Assembly: GCA_902470905.1 (NCBI GenBank)
Contig: CABRIC010000005.1
Coordinates: forward strand, 3,560-67,559
Source of the DNA: an uncultured Collinsella sp.
GTDB lineage: Bacteria > Actinomycetota > Coriobacteriia > Coriobacteriales > Coriobacteriaceae
Direction: 5' to 3'
DNA: 64,000 nt
The translations under genes were made by a program, and so were the position numbers. Below the pieces are notes generated by a model, which did no database searches, had not been told where the DNA came from, and saw nothing but the letters and a program-made list of their open reading frames with translations. This document shows positions 35,039 through 42,710 of this stretch, piece after piece; within the stretch, counting starts at the first letter, position 1; each line of letters opens with the position of its first letter.

Positions 35039-35456
35039 ACCCAAACAACAGCCCGTGCGCCCGCCGACCGCCTTCGAGCGCCTGGCGGACCCCGAGGGCA
35101 GACGCCGCGCCGCCGACCCCAACCTCACAGCCAACGGTGCCGTGCGCGCCAACCGCGCCGCACAGTTTATGCCCTTTGCCGCCCTCACGGGATACTACGA
35201 ACTCGTGCGCAAGCAGGAAATCACCGTCGAGCCAAAACGTGAACTCACGGAAGAAAAAGCCCTCGTGCTTTCTAAAAAGCTCGAGGGTCTCAAACGTGGC
35301 GACCTGGTCCGCGTCACCTATTACGATACGTACGGCTATCGCTCCCGCACCGGCATCCTTGACGAGGTACTCCCTGCCTTCAGGCTCCTCAAGCTCAAAG
35401 ATATCGCCATCGACTTCGACGATATCCAAGACATCGAGCTGCGCGGACGAGCCTAG
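35031..35456 (+). CDS. YolD-like protein
   Basis: The 141-residue protein belongs to the YolD-like group, often encoded with Y-family polymerases and of uncertain role, possibly a UmuD-like partner. It has the RAAQFMPFAALTGYYELVRKQE segment (split here as RAAQFMPFAALTGYYE near residue 47), a charged helix, and the C-terminal GDLVRVTYYDTYGYRSRTG. The GTG start at 35031 overlaps the polymerase stop and has GGAGG five bases upstream, so it should be translated with the polymerase. Confidence 0.82.
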   Translation: MPKPKQQPVRPPTAFERLADPEGRRRAADPNLTANGAVRANRAAQFMPFAALTGYYELVRKQEITVEPKRELTEEKALVLSKKLEGLKRGDLVRVTYYDTYGYRSRTGILDEVLPAFRLLKLKDIAIDFDDIQDIELRGRA

Positions 35457-35482
35457 ACAAGGAAATGCATCCAAGACGGCGC

Positions 35483-35866
35483 TTACAGCGTCATGACGTA
35501 GTAGCCTGCGTCTTTCACGGCCGTCTCGAGGACACCGCGATCAACCGGCTGCTTAGAGCGCACGCGTGCCGTGTGGTCCGCATACGTCACCGTTGCCCAC
35601 ACGCCATCCAGTGCATTGAGGGCATTGGCTACGTTCTGAGCGCAGCCGTCACAGCTCATGCCGCCGATGAGCAGCTCATCGCTATAGGGGTAGTGTGACG
35701 CATCGGTATCCACCACAACAACCTTTTTGGCCTTCTTACCGCTCGCGCCATCGCTGCAGCAACTCTTCCCGTGTGTCGAAGCGGCAATACGACGCAGTCC
35801 AAAAAACATGCCGACGGCAATGACGGCCAGCACGATGAGATTCGCAGGGTTGAGCAAGTCACTCAT
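35483..35866 (-). CDS. Membrane-anchored heavy-metal-associated (HMA) domain protein
   Basis: The 127-residue protein has an N-terminal membrane helix (about 8-25, NLIVLAVIAVGMFFGL), a linker with a Cys pair (KSCCSDG near residue 35), and a ferredoxin-like HMA domain (about 60-127) with the metal site GMSCDGCAQNVANAL. HMA proteins carry Cu(I) or similar soft metals. ATG 35866 follows AAAGGGG. No copper ATPase gene is next to it in the window. A CsoR-like site 30 bases upstream suggests copper-responsive control (inference). Confidence 0.85.
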   Translation of the reverse strand: MSDLLNPANLIVLAVIAVGMFFGLRRIAASTHGKSCCSDGASGKKAKKVVVVDTDASHYPYSDELLIGGMSCDGCAQNVANALNALDGVWATVTYADHTARVRSKQPVDRGVLETAVKDAGYYVMTL

Positions 35867-35895
35867 GCGTTCCCCTTTCAAGTAGCCCTATCTAG

Positions 35896-35912
35896 ATACC
35901 CCCATGGGGTGT
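35896..35912 (-). promoter_or_regulatory. CsoR-like operator
   Basis: ATACCCCCATGGGGTGT has the G/C-tract inverted repeat with flanking A/T typical of CsoR-family sites. It lies 30 bases upstream of the HMA gene start. Confidence 0.45.
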
Positions 35913-35974
35913 CCCCATCTTAACCCAAAATCATGTCCGTTCGGTCAATTAGTTTCCCGCTTCAAACTTTTTTG

Positions 35975-36002
35975 TTGACCATGGCTTACTTTCGTGTATA
36001 AG
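35975..36002 (+). promoter_or_regulatory. Promoter of the DUF3793-flavodoxin pair
   Basis: TTGACC (35975-35980) and TATAAG (35997-36002) are 16 bases apart, 40 bases before GTG 36042. Confidence 0.55.
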
Positions 36003-36041
36003 TTTTCCTAGGCTAACAAGTGAGGGCTCGAAAGGGGCAAC

Positions 36042-36746
36042 GTGACTCGAACCATTGACATCCCAACATACCAAACGGCTGTCGTGCGCAACTGCTCCCC
36101 TACGCTCGCAGGTATCAAGCCGGCTTCGCTCTTTACCTATCCCGGCGTTTACGCCAACCAAAACGGAAAACTCGGCGTCGCTCAAATCGAAGAGCGACGC
36201 TCTCGCCTGCTCGCCGTCATAGCCCAATGCAACCGCGAGCTCCAGCCGCTCGGAATCCATATGAGCGTTTTGGTCTGGCGCCCCTGCGGAGCGCTCATCT
36301 ATGTGTACCGCCCTGCGGACCTCATGCGATACCTCTCCGACCCCCGCGCCACGACGGCGCTTGTCGCCGAAGGTTACGATGTCCACAACCTGCCCGCATC
36401 CCTGGTGCATCTCGCCGCGCGCATCACGCTGGCAAGCAGCAATGCCGCAGAAAGCGCCTATGACGGCAGTGTCTGCGCACTCGCGCGAAATAGGCACTGC
36501 GATACGGGGTGCATGTGCGAGTTCCCCCACGAAATTGGCTATTTTTTGGGCTATCCCTACGAAGATGTCCATCAGTTTATCGTCCAGCACGGCGAAAACT
36601 ATAAGGTCTTTGGCGCCTGGAAGGTATACACAAACGTCGAACAGGCGCTCACGACCTTCGATTCCTATCGTGCATGCACGCAATACCTTACCTACATCTA
36701 TCAGCAGGGCTGCAGCTTGGCGCAACTTGCCCAGGCAACCCGGTAG
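36042..36746 (+). CDS. DUF3793 family protein
   Basis: The 234-residue protein matches DUF3793 in its overall pattern: CSPTLAGIKPASLFTYP near residue 18, VLVWRPCGALIYVYRP near 76, CMCEFPHEIGYFLGYPYEDV near 158, and the YKVFGAWKVYTN stretch near 190. The role of the family is unknown. It often sits beside flavodoxin genes, and here a flavodoxin follows 46 bases later on the same strand. Start is GTG 36042 with AAAGGGG upstream. A redox or iron-limitation context is plausible from the pairing (inference). Confidence 0.8.
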   Translation: MTRTIDIPTYQTAVVRNCSPTLAGIKPASLFTYPGVYANQNGKLGVAQIEERRSRLLAVIAQCNRELQPLGIHMSVLVWRPCGALIYVYRPADLMRYLSDPRATTALVAEGYDVHNLPASLVHLAARITLASSNAAESAYDGSVCALARNRHCDTGCMCEFPHEIGYFLGYPYEDVHQFIVQHGENYKVFGAWKVYTNVEQALTTFDSYRACTQYLTYIYQQGCSLAQLAQATR

Positions 36747-36792
36747 AACATAGAAGCCGCGGCAAGCTGCCGCACAACTGAAAGGACTCAAC

Positions 36793-37212
36793 ATGAGCAA
36801 GATCGCCGTCGTCTACTGGAGCGGCACGGGCAACACCGAGGCCATGGCAAACCTCGTCGCCGAAGGCGCCACGTCCGCGGGTGCCGAGGCAGAGGTCATC
36901 TCCTGCGCCGACTTCTCCGCAGACAAGGCCGAAGGCTATGACGCCATCGCCTTCGGCTGCCCCGCCATGGGCTCCGAGGAACTCGAGTACGATGAGTTCC
37001 AGCCGATGTGGGACGAGGTCAAGGAGACTCTCGGCGACAAGAAGGTCGTCCTCTTTGGCTCCTATTCATGGGCCGAGGGCGAGTGGATGGACAACTGGAA
37101 GGCCGACGCCGACGATGCCGGCGTCAACGTCGTGGACTCCACCATCTGCTACGACGCGCCCGACGACGAGGGCGAGACCGCTTGCAAGGCCCTCGGAGCC
37201 GAGCTCGCGTAA
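36793..37212 (+). CDS. Flavodoxin
   Basis: This is a 139-residue short-chain flavodoxin. The FMN phosphate loop YWSGTGNTEAMA is near residue 8, the 50s loop GCPAMGSEELEYDEF near 55, and the 90s loop GSYSWAEGEWMDNW near 89, with the usual flanking aromatic Trp residues. It carries single electrons in place of ferredoxin, often when iron is scarce. AAAGGACT precedes the ATG. It is co-oriented with the DUF3793 gene and ends at a strong terminator. Confidence 0.92.
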   Translation: MSKIAVVYWSGTGNTEAMANLVAEGATSAGAEAEVISCADFSADKAEGYDAIAFGCPAMGSEELEYDEFQPMWDEVKETLGDKKVVLFGSYSWAEGEWMDNWKADADDAGVNVVDSTICYDAPDDEGETACKALGAELA

Positions 37213-37262
37213 CGAACCCAGGGCTTCCAAAAGAGCCTGCATCAAAGCACATCCCCATCCCT

Positions 37263-37308
37263 ACAAAAGAGCGGGGGCTGGATTCAAGTCCAGCCCCCGC
37301 TCTTTTGT
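37263..37308. terminator. Bidirectional terminator
   Basis: AAAGAGCGGGGGCTGGA-ttcaag-TCCAGCCCCCGCTCTTT is a 17-bp perfect stem with A's on the left and TTTTG on the right, between the convergent flavodoxin and ABC transporter genes. Confidence 0.85.
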
Positions 37309-37329
37309 AACGGCAGTTACATCAACCGG

Positions 37330-38082
37330 CTACGAGATATTGCCCAAGAACGCCTTGGTGCGCTCGCTCTTAGGATGGTCGAAGACCTCGCTCGGCGTAC
37401 CCTCTTCCACAATGACGCCACCGTCCATAAAGACGACGCGGTCGGCGACATCGCGGGCAAAGCCCATCTCGTGCGTCACGACGATCATGGTCATACCGTC
37501 GTGCGCCAGGTCGCGCATGACGCCCAGGACGTCGCGCACGAGCTCAGGGTCGAGCGCCGAGGTGGCCTCGTCAAAGAGCATGACGTGCGGGTTCATCGAC
37601 AGGGCGCGGGCGATGGCAACGCGCTGCTGCTGGCCGCCCGAAAGCTGACTCGGCATAAAATCGATGCGCTCAGCAAGACCGACCTTGGTCAGCTCCTCGA
37701 CGGCGATCTTCTCGGCCTCTTCCTTGCTGCGCTTGAGCACCTTTTGTTGCGCAAGCATGACGTTCTTTTTGACCGACAGGTGCGGGAACAAATTGAACTG
37801 CTGGAACACCATACCCAGATGCGTACGCACTTTGTTGAGGTCGACACCCTTGGCGCACACATCCACGCCCTCAACGATAATCGAGCCACTCGTGGGATGC
37901 TCCAGACGATTGATGCAGCGAAGCATCGTCGACTTGCCCGAGCCCGAGGGGCCCAAGACCACAACGACCTCACCCTTGTGCACATCCAGATCGATATCGC
38001 GCAGGACCACGTTGTCGCCAAAGGCCTTCTGGAGGTTCTTGATACTGACGACGACCTCGTTCGAGTTATTGGTTTCGCTCAT
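37330..38082 (-). CDS. Polar amino acid ABC transporter ATP-binding protein (GlnQ/HisP-like)
   Basis: This 250-residue ABC ATPase has Walker A LGPSGSGKSTMLRC near residue 39, the Q-loop VFQQFNLFPHLSV near 90, signature QLSGGQQQRVAIARAL near 147, Walker B VMLFDEATSALD near 168, and the H-loop VTHEM near 205. The Q-loop and signature match the polar amino acid uptake family. It lies 12 bases after the permease gene and forms the last gene of a binding protein-permease-ATPase operon. Confidence 0.92.
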   Translation of the reverse strand: MSETNNSNEVVVSIKNLQKAFGDNVVLRDIDLDVHKGEVVVVLGPSGSGKSTMLRCINRLEHPTSGSIIVEGVDVCAKGVDLNKVRTHLGMVFQQFNLFPHLSVKKNVMLAQQKVLKRSKEEAEKIAVEELTKVGLAERIDFMPSQLSGGQQQRVAIARALSMNPHVMLFDEATSALDPELVRDVLGVMRDLAHDGMTMIVVTHEMGFARDVADRVVFMDGGVIVEEGTPSEVFDHPKSERTKAFLGNIS

Positions 38083-38094
38083 GATAGGACCTCC

Positions 38095-39456
38095 TTACAG
38101 ACCGGCGATGTGATCGGCAGGCGTCGCGACAACCTGTCCGGCGCTCTTGGCGGGACGCTTCTTCTTGGTCTCGGCCGTGCCCAAAAGCCTCGCCTCAAGA
38201 CCGCTCACCAAGCGAGCGAGCGGCAGGGTGATGACCAGATAGAACAGGGCGGCAACCACATACGGCGTGATGGAGCCCGTCGTGGCCACGATGGTGCGGG
38301 CATTCATGACGATCTCGACCACGCCCACGGCCGCAAGCAGAGACGTATCCTTGTAAAGCAGGATAAATTCACTGGTCAGCGTAGGCAGGACATTACGGAA
38401 CGTCTGCGGAATCATGACATAGAGCAGCGTCTGGAACGCGTTCATGCCCAGCGAACGAGCAGCCTCGTTTTGGCCCTTGGGGATCGATTGAATACCGGCA
38501 CGGAAGATCTCACACAGGTACGCAGACGAGTTCATGGCCATGACGATGACGCCGAGCACGTAGTCATCAACCTTGACGCCGGCAAGCGGCAGACCGAAGA
38601 ACGCGATATAGATCTGCAGGAACGCCGGCGTACCACGGATGATATTCACATAGATGCCGGCAAGGCAACGAAGGATGCGCGACTTGGAAATGCGCATGAG
38701 CGATAGAGCGAAACCGAAGGGAATTGCCAGCGGAAACGCCACAAGCACGATCGAAAGCGACATGAGGAAGCCCTTGAAGACAATCGGCAGGCTTTGGACC
38801 AAAATGACCGGGTTCAAGAACAGGCGCAGGAACATATTGGAGTTCCAAGCCTCGACCCACGGCTGCTCCTTAAGATCGGCCAAGAAGTTATCGAAGGCCG
38901 TCACACCCTTGATCTCCACCGACGGAATCTTGGAGATCTTCTTGGTCGAGCCATCGGCCAAAGTGTAGGTGCCGCTAAAGGCCTCATCGCCGCCCTCGAC
39001 GGGGAAGGTCACGCCGTAAACCTCGACACGGAAAAAGCCGCCGGCAGGCGCCGTCTCGCCAAAATCAATCTTGAGCGTCTGGCCGTCAGCCTTGCACGTG
39101 GGCTTCATGGGCGTACGATCCATGAGGTCCTCGCCCGAGAGCATCGTCAATCGCGTGTCATCGGTACCAAACGTCGTGCCGTCGACAAACGTCAGCGAAA
39201 GACCGCTCAGCTCCTCATCGGCATCGGCCTGGACCTCCCAGGTAATGCGCGTCTCGGTACCGCCGACCACAGCGCTGCCCGAACCGGTGTTGGGTCGGGC
39301 GGTAATCTTTGCGGTCTCAAGCGCCTGGGCGGTCGTGGGCGCATATGCCCCCACACACACCAGCGCGAGCGCCACAGCCATGACGCAGACTAGCTTTTGG
39401 AGCAAGGCGGGCAGTGGAAAACGCTGCTCCACGGCCCCTTTGTTCAGTCGAGACAA
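38095..39456 (-). CDS. Amino acid ABC transporter permease with N-terminal extracytoplasmic domain
   Basis: This 453-residue protein is larger than the usual 220-residue permease. A first hydrophobic segment (about 18-38) is followed by about 175 residues of beta-rich, extracytoplasmic sequence (ITWEVQADADEELSGLSLTF, GFFRVEVYGVTFPVEGG). The permease domain follows (about 215-435) with five helices and the ATPase-contact motif EAARSLGMNAFQTLLYVMIPQ (read as EAARSLGMNAF near 355). The start is TTG 39456 with AGGAG five bases upstream; a longer reading has no ribosome site. It is preceded by an intra-operon hairpin after the binding protein gene. Confidence 0.85.
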   Translation of the reverse strand: MSRLNKGAVEQRFPLPALLQKLVCVMAVALALVCVGAYAPTTAQALETAKITARPNTGSGSAVVGGTETRITWEVQADADEELSGLSLTFVDGTTFGTDDTRLTMLSGEDLMDRTPMKPTCKADGQTLKIDFGETAPAGGFFRVEVYGVTFPVEGGDEAFSGTYTLADGSTKKISKIPSVEIKGVTAFDNFLADLKEQPWVEAWNSNMFLRLFLNPVILVQSLPIVFKGFLMSLSIVLVAFPLAIPFGFALSLMRISKSRILRCLAGIYVNIIRGTPAFLQIYIAFFGLPLAGVKVDDYVLGVIVMAMNSSAYLCEIFRAGIQSIPKGQNEAARSLGMNAFQTLLYVMIPQTFRNVLPTLTSEFILLYKDTSLLAAVGVVEIVMNARTIVATTGSITPYVVAALFYLVITLPLARLVSGLEARLLGTAETKKKRPAKSAGQVVATPADHIAGL

Positions 39457-39521
39457 GGTGGCTCCTATCGTAGAAGTTGCCGGCAAAACGAGACGGAAAT
39501 GCTCTCCGTCAAGAGAAGCGC

Positions 39522-39553
39522 AAAGGCCCTCTCCGCCAAAGCGGAAAGGGCCC
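39522..39553 (-). terminator. Intra-operon terminator between binding protein and permease genes
   Basis: The minus-strand stem GGGCCCTTTCCGC/GCGGAGAGGGCC is followed by TTTGCG. A partial terminator here would give more binding protein than permease. Confidence 0.6.
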
Positions 39554-39574
39554 GCGAGCAATCAAGTAGCTATT

Positions 39575-40435
39575 TTACTTGATGTTGTACTTAGCCATGA
39601 GGGCGTCAACGGTACCGTCGTCGGTCAGGTCCTTGATGGCCTGGTTGATGTCGTCCTTGAGCTTGGTGTTGCCCTGGTTGATGGCGATGGCGTACTCCTC
39701 GCCGGTGCTGATCTGCTTAATGGTCTGGCAGGTGTTGAACTGCTCGGCGGTCAGCTGGCTGGCAACGGAGCGGTTGGTGACTACGGCGTCGCCCTTATCG
39801 GACTGCAGGGCGCTGAAGCACTCGGTGGCGTCCTTGTAGGGGACAATCTTGGCCTTGGGGAAGTTCTCCTGGGCAAAGGACTCGGCGGTCGAGCCAGACT
39901 GGACGATGATGGTAGCATCGGCGTTGTTGAGCTTCTCGCTGTAGTTGTCGGCCGTGATGTCGGTGTTATCGACCTTGGTCACGATAGCCTGATCGTCCAT
40001 GTAGTAGGAATCGGAGAAAGTGACTTCCTTCTCACGCTCGGGCGTGTCGGTGATAGCCGCGATGGAGACGTCATACTTGGCGCCCGAAGCGACGCCCGGA
40101 ACCAGCGTGTCAAAGTCATTGTTGACATACTCGACATCCAGGCCCAGCTTGTCGCCGATAGCCTTGATGAGTTCAAGGTCAAAGCCCTGATAATCGCCGT
40201 TGTCATCCTTGTACTCAAACGGAGCGTACTCGGCAGAGGTGCCGACGGTCAGCGTACCGTCCTTGACGAGCGCGTACTCCTTGGAGCCGTCGACCTTCTC
40301 GACCTTAGCGTCGTCAGAGCTGCTGGAACCGGCATTAGAACCAGAGGTGGCGTTGGACGAGCCGCAGCCCGTCAGTGCGAGGGCGAGCGCCATGGCACCC
40401 GTGGCGGCAAATGCGCCAAGCTTCTTGAGCTTCAT
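39575..40435 (-). CDS. Amino acid ABC transporter substrate-binding lipoprotein
   Basis: This 286-residue lipoprotein has a Lys-rich N-terminus, a hydrophobic core and the lipobox LALTGCGSS (Cys near residue 21), followed by a Ser-rich linker. The solute-binding family 3 domain (about 50-286) shows GTSAEYAPFEYKDDNGDYQG near 65 (split family signature), GFDLELIKAIGDKLG and SIAAITDTPEREKEVTFSD near 125. This family binds polar or basic amino acids. ATG 40435 follows GGAAGGAG. It is the first gene of the transporter operon. Confidence 0.92.
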   Translation of the reverse strand: MKLKKLGAFAATGAMALALALTGCGSSNATSGSNAGSSSSDDAKVEKVDGSKEYALVKDGTLTVGTSAEYAPFEYKDDNGDYQGFDLELIKAIGDKLGLDVEYVNNDFDTLVPGVASGAKYDVSIAAITDTPEREKEVTFSDSYYMDDQAIVTKVDNTDITADNYSEKLNNADATIIVQSGSTAESFAQENFPKAKIVPYKDATECFSALQSDKGDAVVTNRSVASQLTAEQFNTCQTIKQISTGEEYAIAINQGNTKLKDDINQAIKDLTDDGTVDALMAKYNIK

Positions 40436-40582
40436 AATCAGTCTCCTTCCGGTGACCTCGTTTGATTCAGAGGCCTGCAAAAACTGTTGGCTATTATGCA
40501 CCTGGAATTACGAATCTGCAATGAGAAAACTGATTGAAACAAACCCATAACGTGAATGGAATACTCTACTTTGTGACAGTCA

Positions 40583-41449
40583 TTACTGCTGCAATGACCT
40601 TAATAATCTAATTTCAGCTGCATAACCTGCAAGTTCGTTCGGAGTCTCCAAAATAAACGGCAGCGAACACAAACGGCCATTCGATACAATATTCTGCATA
40701 ACCTGCATACCGCCACCAAATTCCTCGCTGCCAAGGTATCCCTTGCCGATGCACTCGTGACGATCTTTATGGGCGCCACAAGGGTTCTTCGAATCGTTGA
40801 TGTGTACGGCATGCAAGCGATCGATACCCACCACGCGGTCGAACTCGTCGAGTACGCCGTCCAGATCATGGATGATGTCGTAGCCGGCATCGCTCACATG
40901 ACAAGTGTCTAGGCAAACGCCCAGCTTGGACGACAGCTCGGAGCGTTTGCCGGCAACACCCTCAATGATGAGCGCCAGTTCCTCAAAGCTGCGGCCCACC
41001 TCGGTACCCTTGCCGGCCATGGTCTCGAGCAGCACTGTCGTCTGCTGGCCCTCAAACATCACCTGGCACAGGGTGTCGACAATCATCTGAATGCCGGCGT
41101 CGGAGCCCTGCCCCACATGCGCACCGGGATGGAAGTTGTAGTAGTTGCCGGGCAGCGCCTCCATGCGCCGCAGGTCCTCTGCCATGGCCTCCAGGGCAAA
41201 CTCGCGTGCCCGCTCTTTGGCTGAGCAGGGGTTATAGGTATACGGGGCATGAGCTACGAGCGGGCCAAAGTCGTTTTGTTCCATAAGCTCGCGCAGGGCC
41301 GCCACGTCATCCATGTCAAGGTCTTTCGCCTTGCCGCCGCGCGGGTTGCGCGTAAAGAATGCAAAGGTATTGGCGCCAATGGACAACGCCGTCTCCCCCA
41401 TTGCCCGATAGCCCTTCGTCGTCGAAAGATGACACCCGATCGTCAGCAT
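40583..41449 (-). CDS. nfo: Endonuclease IV (AP endonuclease)
   Basis: Nfo cuts DNA 5' of abasic sites in base excision repair. The 288-residue TIM-barrel protein carries the Zn-ligand motifs in order: HLSTTKGY near residue 7, VAHAPYTYN near 65, NFHPGAHVGQG near 104, LLETMAGKGTEVG near 140, CLDTCHVSDAGYD near 174, and HINDSKNPCGAHKDRHECIG near 217. Length and motifs are standard. The start is MLTIGCHLS at 41449. One copy of a 79-bp hairpin repeat lies 16 bases upstream. Confidence 0.93.
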   Translation of the reverse strand: MLTIGCHLSTTKGYRAMGETALSIGANTFAFFTRNPRGGKAKDLDMDDVAALRELMEQNDFGPLVAHAPYTYNPCSAKERAREFALEAMAEDLRRMEALPGNYYNFHPGAHVGQGSDAGIQMIVDTLCQVMFEGQQTTVLLETMAGKGTEVGRSFEELALIIEGVAGKRSELSSKLGVCLDTCHVSDAGYDIIHDLDGVLDEFDRVVGIDRLHAVHINDSKNPCGAHKDRHECIGKGYLGSEEFGGGMQVMQNIVSNGRLCSLPFILETPNELAGYAAEIRLLRSLQQ

Positions 41450-41465
41450 CTCCAGCTCCCCCTCA

Positions 41466-41544
41466 TCAGTTGCGGTGAAATACGGTCTATTGGTGCCCTA
41501 TTTTGGCGCAAACAGACCGTATTCCACCGCAAGTTATAAAAGGG
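41466..41544. repeat. 79-bp hairpin repeat, left copy
   Basis: The inverted arms (41470-41532) start TTGCGGTGAAATA and end TATTCCACCGCAA with loop CTATTTT. Flanking TCAG and GTTATAAAAGGG are shared with the copy at 42632-42710. The two copies are the same length and orientation. Arm bases CGGT/ACCG here are GTTC/GAAC there, so pairing is kept. Confidence 0.85.
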
Positions 41545-41600
41545 ACATCAGGGACAAAGGCCTCCAGGCATTCCAAGCGCTGGTGCCATGCCCCCACGCC

Positions 41601-42620
41601 CTAAAGTTTCAAACGAATCGCATCGATGATGCGTGCGCAGCGCTGTGTGGCGGCTAGGGACATGATGGGGCTTTCGAGTTTCCCCGTCTGAATGAGCTGC
41701 GTCGCATGCGACGCCTCGCCGTAAAAATCATCGACCTCAAATGGTGTATCGATTTCGAGTACTCGACCGTCGGAATACTTCACATAGGCGAGCTCGGGGC
41801 GATGGAGACGCTCGATTTCCAACGAGCCTCGCTCACAGGCAATCGTTAAGCGGCTTTCATATGTTGCTTTGCCGTCGCACACCATATGAATGGGTATACC
41901 GCCGACGCTCATACGGATCTCGTCGGCCCAATCGACGCGGCCGCCCGATACGTCACGCCAGCGAACTTCACGGGATGAAACCTCGCACGCGCCCGCGAGC
42001 AAATCCTCAAACCAACCGACCGCATAGCAGCCCATGTCATATAGACAGCCGCCCTGCAGCGGATCAAGCAGATAGCCCGAAGGAGGCTCGCCGTAATCGA
42101 GCTTTTGCACGCTTTCAATCGAGACGATACGGCCAAGCTCACCCGACGCAAGCAAGTCCTTCACGCGAGTGCGCATCGGGCAAAACCGATTCTTCATCGC
42201 CTCCATAAACAGCACGCCGCGCTCACGAGAGGTGGAGGCAATCGAGAGAGCCTCTTCCTCACTCAAAACGGCCGGCTTTTCGCACAGCACGGCCTTTCCG
42301 GCGCGCAGCGCGCGACAGGCCCAACGCGCATGCATGCAATGCGGAAGAGCCAAGTAGATTGCGTCGACATCGGGGTCGGCAATCAGCGCGTCATAAGCCG
42401 CATCGCCGTTATCGTCGACCGAGGCATGGCCATGCGCAGCATCGATCGAAAACGCTCGGCAAAATTCCTCGACATGTGCAGGAGTGCGGCCGGCCGCAGC
42501 CACCAGCCGTGCCCCGTCGACCTTCTTGAGCGACGAAGCAAATCGATGAGAAATGTGCCCAGCGCCCAAAATGCCCCAACGAACCTCACGCAAATCATCA
42601 CATGAATCTCGATGACCCAC
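41601..42620 (-). CDS. Gfo/Idh/MocA-family oxidoreductase
   Basis: This 339-residue NAD(P)-dependent oxidoreductase has an N-terminal Rossmann fold (WGILGAGHISHRFASSLKK near residue 14), the IYLALPHCMHARWACRAL segment near 92, and the catalytic-region motif VLCEKPAVLSEEEA near 115. A C-terminal alpha/beta dimerisation domain includes GGCLYDMGCYAVGW near 200. The substrate, probably a sugar or cyclitol derivative, cannot be told. The GTG at 42620 has AAGGGGG six bases upstream; an upstream ATG falls inside the 79-bp repeat. The gene is exactly bracketed by two copies of that repeat. Confidence 0.83.
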   Translation of the reverse strand: MGHRDSCDDLREVRWGILGAGHISHRFASSLKKVDGARLVAAAGRTPAHVEEFCRAFSIDAAHGHASVDDNGDAAYDALIADPDVDAIYLALPHCMHARWACRALRAGKAVLCEKPAVLSEEEALSIASTSRERGVLFMEAMKNRFCPMRTRVKDLLASGELGRIVSIESVQKLDYGEPPSGYLLDPLQGGCLYDMGCYAVGWFEDLLAGACEVSSREVRWRDVSGGRVDWADEIRMSVGGIPIHMVCDGKATYESRLTIACERGSLEIERLHRPELAYVKYSDGRVLEIDTPFEVDDFYGEASHATQLIQTGKLESPIMSLAATQRCARIIDAIRLKL

Positions 42621-42631
42621 GACAGCCCCCT

Positions 42632-42710
42632 TCAGTTGCGGTGGAATAGTTCCTGTTTGGTCCCTATTCTGCCGCAAACAGGAACTATTCCACCACAAGT
42701 TATAAAAGGG
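42632..42710. repeat. 79-bp hairpin repeat, right copy
   Basis: The inverted arms (42636-42698) form a 24-bp stem with one C-A/G-U position. It shares all flanking blocks with the copy at 41466-41544, and its variable arm bases have changed on both sides. Confidence 0.85.

Noticed and set aside
42621..42698. 26-codon N-terminal extension of the Gfo/Idh/MocA protein
   Set aside because: It lies inside the 79-bp repeat. GTG 42620 has a better ribosome site and the family sequence starts after it.
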